Part shown: piece by piece, positions 34,786-41,359 of the stretch | Layout: each line of letters begins with the position of its first letter | Numbering within the stretch: the stretch's first letter is position 1 | Assembly: GCA_016927565.1 (NCBI GenBank) | Contig: JAFGMK010000008.1 | Span: forward strand, 65,115-106,473 | DNA from: Minisyncoccota bacterium | Lineage (GTDB): Bacteria > Patescibacteriota > Microgenomatia > PFEM01 > JAFGMK01 | DNA: 41,359 nucleotides | Direction of reading: 5' to 3' | Notes under the pieces: model-generated | The model's input: only the letters and a program-made list of their open reading frames with translations | Told to the model about the DNA's origin: nothing | Database searches by the model: none | Translations under genes and position numbers: made by a program

Positions 34786-37269
34786 ATGGCTTTATTGCTA
34801 GGAAAAAACAAATCGGATTTGAAGGATTCTTCAAAAAAACGCGGGCGGCAAAAAATTAGTTCTAATCATTTCTCGGATCTGCCTTTGGTGCCGGTAAGAG
34901 GAACCGTGATTTTTCCCCATACGGAGCTGGCTTTAACTTTTGGCCGGCCGCGGTCAATTGCTGCAGTTGAGGCGGCTTCTAAGAAAAATAACCTTCTTTG
35001 TCTGGTAAGTCAGAAAGACGCCCAGATTGATCGACCGGGAGAAAAAGATCTTTATTCGATTGGAACTCTGGCCAAAATCATCAGGCTTTACCCGGCTGAA
35101 GAAGCGGTTTACGCTCTGGTTAAAGGCTTAAGCCGGGTGGAGATTCGGGAGTTTACTCAGGATCAGCCTTTTTTTCGGGTCAAAGTGAAAATCCTGCCGG
35201 AGATTTTAACGGCTGATAACGAAACTCAGGCTCTGGCGGCTTATTTGAAGAGAAGCTTCAGGAAGGCGGTTAATTTAGGCAAATCAGTTGAGTTAACGAC
35301 AGTAATGAAGTTAATGACTTCAGAGATTGATTTATCGGAATTGGCTGATCAGATTGCGTTAGCATTGGATGTTTCAACTGAGGAGAAACAAGTCCTTTTA
35401 GAAACGCTTCAGGTTAAAAAAAGACTGGAAAAAGTAGTTAGTCTTATTTCCCATGAACTTAAAGTTTTAAGGCTGGAGCAAAAGATCGCGACCAAGACTA
35501 AAGATAAGTTTGAGAAATCAGCCCGAGAGGCAATGTTGAGAGAAAGGAAGAAGGTAATCGAAAAAGAATTGGGCGAGGCAGATGAAGAGGAGCAGGAAAC
35601 CAAAGAATTGAGACTTAAGATCAGAAAAGCAATGATGCCTCGGGAAGTAGTAGTCAAAGCTAAAAAAGAATTGAAAAGGCTTTCTCGCCTTTCGCCCAAT
35701 CATCCCGAGAAAGGCTACATCAGAACCTATCTTGATTGGCTGGTCGAATTACCCTGGTCTAAGTCAACTCCCAATAAGACCCGGATTGAAAAGGCGGCTA
35801 AAATTTTGGATGAAGACCATTATGGTTTGGATAAAATAAAAGAGAGAATTATCGAATATCTGGCGGTAATGAAGCTGAAAAGCCGGAATGAGACAGGGAA
35901 GCAGTCCAAACAAGTGAAAAAGAAATTATCTTCTGGACAAAGGAAAGAAGTGGGTGGCCCGACTATCCTTTGTTTTGTCGGCCCGCCGGGAGTGGGTAAA
36001 ACCTCAATCGGAAAGTCAATTGCCCGGGCTTTAGGGAGGAAATTTGTCCGGATGAGTTTGGGTGGAATCAGAGACGAAGCGGAAATCAGAGGCCATCGCC
36101 GGACCTATGTCGGTGCCATGCCGGGCCGAATTATTCAGGGAATTAAAAATGTCGGCACTCGCAATCCTGTCTTTATGCTTGATGAGATCGATAAAGTGGG
36201 GGCTGATTTTCGGGGTGATCCTTCGGCGGCCTTGCTTGAGGCTTTGGATCCGGAACAAAATTTTGAATTTTCCGATCATTATCTTGAGGTGCCCTTTGAT
36301 TTGACCGGAGTGATGTTTATTACCACGGCGAATGTTCTTCATACAATTCCGCCGGCTTTGAGAGACCGGATGGAGGTGATCCGTTTTCCCGGCTATACCG
36401 AAGACGAGAAATTTTTTATCGCCAAGAAATTTCTGTGGACCAAACAGCTGAAAGCCAATGGTTTGGGGGAAAAAGAAGTGGCGATCTTAGATGAGGTTTT
36501 AAAAGAGATAATTTCCCGTTATACCCGGGAGGCGGGGGTAAGAGATTTGGAAAGAAATTTGGCTGCTATTTGTCGGAAGCTGGCACGGAAGACGGCTGAG
36601 GGAAAGAAAATGATTAAAGCAGTTGCCAGAACTGATATGAGAAAGTTCCTGGGCCCGACTAAGTTTACTCCGGTTCTGGCGGAAAAAAAGGATGAGGTGG
36701 GAATGGCGACTGGCTTGGCCTATACTGAGGCCGGCGGTGATGTTTTGTTTATTGAAGTAGCTTTGATGCCGGGAAAAGGAAGTTTGCTTTTGACGGGCAA
36801 ATTGGGCAAGGTAATGAAGGAATCGGCCAAAGCGGCTTTTTCCTATGTCAGAAGCCGCTGGCAGGAGTTGGGGCTGAAAAAGGATTTTTACAAAAGCTTG
36901 GATATCCACATTCATGTTCCTGAAGGAGCGACTCCTAAAGACGGGCCTTCGGCCGGGATTGCGATTGCTTCGGCTCTGATTTCGGCTTTTACAAAACAGC
37001 CGACTTTTAAAGATGTTGGTTTAACCGGAGAGATTACCCTTAGAGGCCGGGTTCTGGAGGTGGGAGGGATTAAAGAAAAGGTCATTGCCGCTCATCGGGC
37101 CGGTCTGAAAACGGTGATTTTGCCGAAGGAAAACAAGAAAGATCTGGAAGATGTTCCCAAAAAAGTCTTAAAGGATATTAAGTTTATTTATGTTTCCCAC
37201 ATGGATCAAGTTCTGAAAGTAGCGATTAAACCGGCAAGCAAAACTTCAAGGCAGTCTCCGGCCAACTGA
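34786..37269 (+). CDS. lon: ATP-dependent protease Lon
   Basis: [22 protein letters not shown]; catalytic [15 protein letters not shown] and [14 protein letters not shown]. Confidence 0.97.
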   Translation: MALLLGKNKSDLKDSSKKRGRQKISSNHFSDLPLVPVRGTVIFPHTELALTFGRPRSIAAVEAASKKNNLLCLVSQKDAQIDRPGEKDLYSIGTLAKIIRLYPAEEAVYALVKGLSRVEIREFTQDQPFFRVKVKILPEILTADNETQALAAYLKRSFRKAVNLGKSVELTTVMKLMTSEIDLSELADQIALALDVSTEEKQVLLETLQVKKRLEKVVSLISHELKVLRLEQKIATKTKDKFEKSAREAMLRERKKVIEKELGEADEEEQETKELRLKIRKAMMPREVVVKAKKELKRLSRLSPNHPEKGYIRTYLDWLVELPWSKSTPNKTRIEKAAKILDEDHYGLDKIKERIIEYLAVMKLKSRNETGKQSKQVKKKLSSGQRKEVGGPTILCFVGPPGVGKTSIGKSIARALGRKFVRMSLGGIRDEAEIRGHRRTYVGAMPGRIIQGIKNVGTRNPVFMLDEIDKVGADFRGDPSAALLEALDPEQNFEFSDHYLEVPFDLTGVMFITTANVLHTIPPALRDRMEVIRFPGYTEDEKFFIAKKFLWTKQLKANGLGEKEVAILDEVLKEIISRYTREAGVRDLERNLAAICRKLARKTAEGKKMIKAVARTDMRKFLGPTKFTPVLAEKKDEVGMATGLAYTEAGGDVLFIEVALMPGKGSLLLTGKLGKVMKESAKAAFSYVRSRWQELGLKKDFYKSLDIHIHVPEGATPKDGPSAGIAIASALISAFTKQPTFKDVGLTGEITLRGRVLEVGGIKEKVIAAHRAGLKTVILPKENKKDLEDVPKKVLKDIKFIYVSHMDQVLKVAIKPASKTSRQSPAN

Positions 37270-37292
37270 AGTTGTGGTGAATTATTTCAGTT

Positions 37293-37805
37293 TTAAACTT
37301 CCCTGAAGAGGGCTGGTTTTCTTAAAGCCGGACAAATGATCAGGCCCAAGCCGATTCCCAGGACCCCCAGGGTGGGAATCAAGAAACCGCTTGTCGGCAT
37401 TGCCGCCGGAGTGCCTGTTTCACTACTGACAGGTGCTCCCAATTCGGAAGGGCCGCTTGATCCGGTGGTTAGAGTGAAAGAAATCGTTGTTCCTTCTGAG
37501 GTAAAGATCAGATTATGGTCAGCATTAGCCAAAGCTTCGGGTGGTAGCCAGCTCCATTGTTCGCTGGCATTGACTGTTGTAGAATAAGAGGTGCCGTCAA
37601 GGGTGACACTCACGCTGGCGCCATTGGTACCGGTTCCGGAAAAGGTTGGTTGATTGCCGGTGTACCACATTTGCGAATAAATTTGCGAAGAAACATCAAG
37701 GGCGCCAATTGAGTTAAGTTTAAACTCGGCGGCGCAAATCGGGGAAGTGAAAATCAGGAAATTAATCAAAAGAAAACTGAAAACAACGGGCAGTTTAAAT
37801 TTCAT
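37293..37805 (-). CDS. Secreted Ig-like domain protein with C-terminal membrane anchor
   Basis: Signal peptide MKFKLPVVFSFLLINFLIFTSPICA; Ig-like TFSGTGTNGASVSVTLDGTSYSTTVNASEQWSW; C-terminal PTSGFLIPTLGVLGIGLGLIICPALRKP. Confidence 0.72.
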   Translation of the reverse strand: MKFKLPVVFSFLLINFLIFTSPICAAEFKLNSIGALDVSSQIYSQMWYTGNQPTFSGTGTNGASVSVTLDGTSYSTTVNASEQWSWLPPEALANADHNLIFTSEGTTISFTLTTGSSGPSELGAPVSSETGTPAAMPTSGFLIPTLGVLGIGLGLIICPALRKPALFREV

Positions 37806-37873
37806 TTCCTCTCCTTTAAATCAAATTAGGTTAGATTATATCCATTAAATACTGGTTTGATTGGGATGTCAAG

Positions 37874-39583
37874 ATGAAGGCAAAAAGGCGTTTACTCAGT
37901 TTCTTTGGCAATCCGGGGTTATTCGATTCCGGATCGAAATCTGCAGACGGTCGGGGGTCGTTACCTTTGTCAAAGAATATGAGTAATTACGCGGAAAGAC
38001 AAGTCAGATTGGCGGGTAAGGTAATTTCGATTAAAAATGCCCTGATATGTTTTTTAATTGGCTTCCTGGCTTTTGCTCTTAGATTCTTTCCCACCTTTCT
38101 GGCCTGGTTAAAGAGAGGTGAAAAAGTTTTCATCGGAACCAACTCGCTTTTGACCCAGGAGGATGTTTGGGTTTACCTGGGCGACATTATGGTGGGTAAA
38201 AAGGGCCACCTCCTTTTGAGGCCCCTTTTTGGCTCCGGTTTATCAAAGCCGCTTTGGGTTAAGCTCCAATATGTCTACCTCGGACACTTGGCTCGGTTTC
38301 TAAAACTGTCTCCCGAGCCGGTGATGATTTTAGCCTCTTTTTTCCTGACTATTCTTTTGGCCTTATTTCTTTATATTTTTAGCCGCTTATTTTTTTCAAA
38401 AAATGGTTGGCGTTTTTTAGCTGTGGCTATGGTTTTGCTAATCGCCCCTTTTGAAGGTTTTTTTCAAGCGGAGGCCTCAACCTACCTTTCTTTGCTGATG
38501 CCTCATTTTGTCTTGGTCCACCTTTGCCTAATTCTACTCATTTATCTTTTTTTACTAAAAACCTGGCCAAAACCAAGGGCCTTTTTTTATTTTTTTGGCT
38601 TCCTGGCAGGTTTTTTTCTTTCCTTGGTCCATTTTTTTATGACCGGGTTGGTTATTTTTATCTTTGTTTTAGGGATGATTTTTTGGCCGATTTTCAGAAA
38701 AAAAGAAAATATTTACTTATCAGGCCTTCTCTTCTTAGTCTTTCTGCCTTTTTTTATCCTTATTATGCCGACTTTGATAAATAATTCTTTTTTTGGTGGC
38801 TGGGATGAGGGGTATCGGGTCACTTTCTCAGAATTGCTTTACAATCTGATTCCTTTTATTCCCCTGCTTGGCCTTTCTTTTAAACCGGCTAAAAAAGACC
38901 CTAAGATCGCCTTTTTGGTTTTAACTTTTTTAACTCAAGCCGGGCTTTGCCTTTTATTGCCGGTTCCGGCGGCTCAAATCAGAAGCCGCCAGCGCTTTTT
39001 CGAAGGGGCCTGGATCTGGGTTAATCTTCTTTCTCTAATCGGGTTTTATTCCCTTTGGCAGCAACTCCGAAAAGGGATTCAGCCGGTTTATCTAAAAATT
39101 GTTTTTTTGATCTGTTCCCCCCTTTTTTTAAGCGGTAATTTAGGCGTTCTTTCGGCTGAGTTGGGTTGGATCAGACCAGAAAATGTCCGGCTCTATGCCA
39201 CTCGGGCTGAAGCCTTGGCCTGGCAATTTTTAGAAGCGCGATGTGATTTTTCTCAGGTGGTTTACGCCAGTTTGCCGCGGGGGATTTATCTTCCTTCAAA
39301 GACCGGCTGCCGGAGTTTTATCGGCCAGCGGAGCGAAACTCCGAACTATAAAACTGAATTCTTTAAACAGAAATCGATTTTGGCCGGTGAGGTTGGACCG
39401 GATCAGTTAGCTGATTATTTTAAAGAAAAGAAAATTGATTATATTTTCTTCTCCAGTCGGGAAAACGAATCAGCGGGGATGGAGCCGGTAGGGGGTTTTA
39501 GAGAAATTTACGGAAACGAGGAGTTTGTCATTTACGAAGTAAATTCACCCCCGGGGCGTCTTTATCTTTCACCCCAGGGGTGA
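37874..39583 (+). CDS. Multi-pass membrane protein, array copy 1 (start uncertain: 37874 or ATG 37979)
   Basis: LAFALRFFPTFLAWLKRGEKVFIGTNSLLTQEDVWVYLGDIMVGK...EALAWQFLEARCDFSQVVYASLPRGIYLPSKTGCRSFIGQRSETPNYKTEF. Confidence 0.78.
   Translation: MKAKRRLLSFFGNPGLFDSGSKSADGRGSLPLSKNMSNYAERQVRLAGKVISIKNALICFLIGFLAFALRFFPTFLAWLKRGEKVFIGTNSLLTQEDVWVYLGDIMVGKKGHLLLRPLFGSGLSKPLWVKLQYVYLGHLARFLKLSPEPVMILASFFLTILLALFLYIFSRLFFSKNGWRFLAVAMVLLIAPFEGFFQAEASTYLSLLMPHFVLVHLCLILLIYLFLLKTWPKPRAFFYFFGFLAGFFLSLVHFFMTGLVIFIFVLGMIFWPIFRKKENIYLSGLLFLVFLPFFILIMPTLINNSFFGGWDEGYRVTFSELLYNLIPFIPLLGLSFKPAKKDPKIAFLVLTFLTQAGLCLLLPVPAAQIRSRQRFFEGAWIWVNLLSLIGFYSLWQQLRKGIQPVYLKIVFLICSPLFLSGNLGVLSAELGWIRPENVRLYATRAEALAWQFLEARCDFSQVVYASLPRGIYLPSKTGCRSFIGQRSETPNYKTEFFKQKSILAGEVGPDQLADYFKEKKIDYIFFSSRENESAGMEPVGGFREIYGNEEFVIYEVNSPPGRLYLSPQG
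37891..37990. repeat. Dispersed repeat family E, copy 2
   Basis: TTTACTCAGTTTCTTTGGCAATCCGGGGTT...CCTTTGTCAAAGAATATGAGTAATTAC. Confidence 0.5.
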
Positions 39584-39584
39584 A
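39568..39584. repeat. Palindrome at array junction 1
   Basis: TTCACCCC-A-GGGGTGAA spanning stop TGA 39581-39583 and start GTG 39580-39582. Confidence 0.75.
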
Positions 39585-41199
39585 TGCTTATTTGAAAAGA
39601 AGCCTTGATATGGAACAAAAAACCCTCAATTCCGGATCGGAAGAAGCCCTCGATCAGGGATCTTTGCCGGGAAGAAAAAAGCTCAAGGATCTGCTTTTTG
39701 TCTTTCTTGTCGGTACCGGCGCTTTTAGCTTGCGCTGGCTACCGACTTTTTTAGCCTGGCTGAAAAGGGGAGATAAGATTTTTCTGGGAGCTAACTCGCT
39801 GATTAATCCGGTTGATATCTGGGTTTATTGGGGAGGGGTTCTCCAGGGTAAAGTTGGTTATTTTCTCTCCGCTGATATCTACGGTTCCCGGGGACAAGAG
39901 GGCCTTCTTTTGAAGATGTTTTACCTCAGCTTTGGCCACTTAGGCCGCTTCTTAAATCTGAAAGTTGAGGTTGCCTATCTAGTAGGATCTTATTTAGGGA
40001 CACTCCTTTTGGCCTATGCTTATTATAAATTATCCTCCCTCCTTTTTCGGGATACCTTCTGGCGCCATTTGGCTTTTTTGGTCGCTCTGGCAGGAAAGCC
40101 ATTTCTGCTCCGCCTTCCAGATGAGGCTTATTCGGCGGCCTCATTTTTTATCCTAAATTTTCCCCATTATATTTTTGACCATTTAGGAATAGTAACTATC
40201 ATTTACCTCTTCTTAAGAGAAAACCAGCCAAGCAAAAAATTGTTAATTTGGGGACTCCTGGCTGGTTTTTTACTTGGCCTGGGACACTTTTTTATGGGTT
40301 GGCTAGTCCTTTTTTTATTGGCCGCGACAATGGTAGTCCTGCCGGCTTTCAGGAAAAGAAAAAACCTCCTATTGATCTTGGTTGTTTTGGCGGCGGTTTT
40401 AACGATGACTCTTTTATCGTTCCCGACACTTTTAAAAAGCTATTATGGGTTAGAGTTGACCAGCTCGGCTGCCGGCACATTCGGACTTAAAAATTTAATC
40501 TGGCCGCTGGTTTTTTTCGTCCTCCTCGCCCTCCTTTTTTTAGTGCAAGGCAAAAAAAGGCCCTGGTTGTTATTTTTTTCGCTGGCGCCGATTTTTCAAT
40601 TGCTGTTAATTCTTAGTTGTCCCTTTGTTTGGCGTTTGCGATTGTTTAACAGTTTATTGATCCCCACTTCCTTTTTATTGATTGCTGTCAGCCAGCTTAT
40701 TGGTCATCAATTGTCCGGGAATAAGACTGTTAAAAAAGTTCTTTTTATTTTTTTGCTTGCCTATTGTTTTGTTGACAGCTTTTATTTATTGCTGTCCGAA
40801 ATTAGTTGGATTCGTGATGACAATCCGTTTTTATACGTTACTCAAAGTGAGGCTCAGGCCTGGCAATTTCTCAAAAAACGCTGCGATTTCTCTCAAGTGA
40901 TTTACGCCGACTGGCTGCGAGGAATATATCTGCCCGCCAAAACCGGCTGCCGGAGCTTAATTGGGCTTAAAAGCGAAACCCCGGATTATAAAGCCGGAGT
41001 TCTTAAGCAAGTATCAATTTTATCGGGTCGGGTTAATCCCGATAATCTGGTTGACTATTTTATCGAAGAAGGAGTCAATTATATTTTTCTGACTCACCTC
41101 CAAGCCCGATCCGCCAATCTGGCAGCGGTGGAAAACTTAAACCTGCTTTATGAAAACGAGGAGTTTGTCATTTACGAAGTAAATTCACCCCCGGGGTGA
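39580..41199 (+). CDS. Multi-pass membrane protein, array copy 2 (GTG start)
   Basis: Paralog of 37874-39583: FSLRWLPTFLAWLKRGDKIFLGANSLINPVDIWVYWGGVLQGK...QAWQFLKKRCDFSQVIYADWLRGIYLPAKTGCRSLIGLKSETPDYKAG. Confidence 0.8.
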   Translation: MNAYLKRSLDMEQKTLNSGSEEALDQGSLPGRKKLKDLLFVFLVGTGAFSLRWLPTFLAWLKRGDKIFLGANSLINPVDIWVYWGGVLQGKVGYFLSADIYGSRGQEGLLLKMFYLSFGHLGRFLNLKVEVAYLVGSYLGTLLLAYAYYKLSSLLFRDTFWRHLAFLVALAGKPFLLRLPDEAYSAASFFILNFPHYIFDHLGIVTIIYLFLRENQPSKKLLIWGLLAGFLLGLGHFFMGWLVLFLLAATMVVLPAFRKRKNLLLILVVLAAVLTMTLLSFPTLLKSYYGLELTSSAAGTFGLKNLIWPLVFFVLLALLFLVQGKKRPWLLFFSLAPIFQLLLILSCPFVWRLRLFNSLLIPTSFLLIAVSQLIGHQLSGNKTVKKVLFIFLLAYCFVDSFYLLLSEISWIRDDNPFLYVTQSEAQAWQFLKKRCDFSQVIYADWLRGIYLPAKTGCRSLIGLKSETPDYKAGVLKQVSILSGRVNPDNLVDYFIEEGVNYIFLTHLQARSANLAAVENLNLLYENEEFVIYEVNSPPG

Positions 41200-41201
41200 A
41201 T
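41183..41201. repeat. Palindrome at array junction 2
   Basis: ATTCACCCC-C-GGGGTGAAT spanning stop TGA 41197-41199 and start GTG 41196-41198. Confidence 0.75.
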
Positions 41202-41359
41202 GCTTATTTGAAAAGGAACCTTGATATGAAACAAAAAACCCTCAATTCCGGATCGGAAGAAGCCCTCGATCAGGAATCGTTGCCGGGAAGGAAAAAGCTT
41301 AAGGATCTGCTTTTTGTCTTTCTTATCGGTACCGGCGCTTTTTGCCTGAGGTGGCTCCC
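41196..41359 (+). CDS. Multi-pass membrane protein, array copy 3, N-terminal fragment truncated by window end
   Basis: MNAYLKRNLDMKQKTLNSGSEEALDQESLPGRKKLKDLLFVFLIGTGAFCLRWLP... nearly identical to the N-terminus of copy 2. Confidence 0.85.
   Translation, partial: MNAYLKRNLDMKQKTLNSGSEEALDQESLPGRKKLKDLLFVFLIGTGAFCLRWL

Noticed and set aside
36499-36915. 138-aa minus-strand ORF inside lon
   Set aside because: Lon coding is unambiguous on the plus strand; the antisense frame is likely an artefact of codon usage.
1-41359. Search by eye for CRISPR arrays, tRNAs and rRNAs
   Set aside because: No regularly spaced direct repeats, no convincing T-arm/acceptor pairs and no rRNA-like sequence were seen; a tRNAscan/Infernal run would be needed to exclude them formally.

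Overview
This 41.4 kb window is gene-dense and looks chromosomal. Short intergenic gaps, a lysine-rich proteome, a contiguous ruvC-ruvA-ruvB block, an LCP protein, an L,D-transpeptidase and Ig-like surface proteins are consistent with Candidate Phyla Radiation / Patescibacteria (perhaps Microgenomates-like). That taxonomic guess is inference. Housekeeping genes include pgk, obg, xseAB, ruvCAB, lon, mscL, rubrerythrin and a cyclophilin. Accessory genes include: a Ser/Thr kinase with an uncharacterised N-terminus and a G9 tract; a deoxyribosyltransferase-like protein with an RHH-like tail behind a strong, probably leaderless promoter; a RecD-like helicase next to a Cas4/AddB-like nuclease; a degenerate P-loop winged-helix protein with an orphan partner; a BpsA-like plus AdoMet decarboxylase polyamine pair; and a tandem array of membrane-protein paralogs running off the right edge. 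Non-coding structure not explained by the ORF track includes: three copies of a ~28 bp palindrome with a conserved spacer; a second dispersed repeat family (three copies) bounded by TTACTC/GAGTAATTAC-like ends; a possible terminator/antiterminator region at 15685-15816; mutually exclusive hairpins between mscL and the next gene; a probable IS200/IS605 (tnpB 3'-end) remnant between two HAD paralogs; and palindromic gene junctions in the terminal array. No CRISPR array, tRNA or rRNA was recognised. All calls are by eye from motifs; no searches were run.
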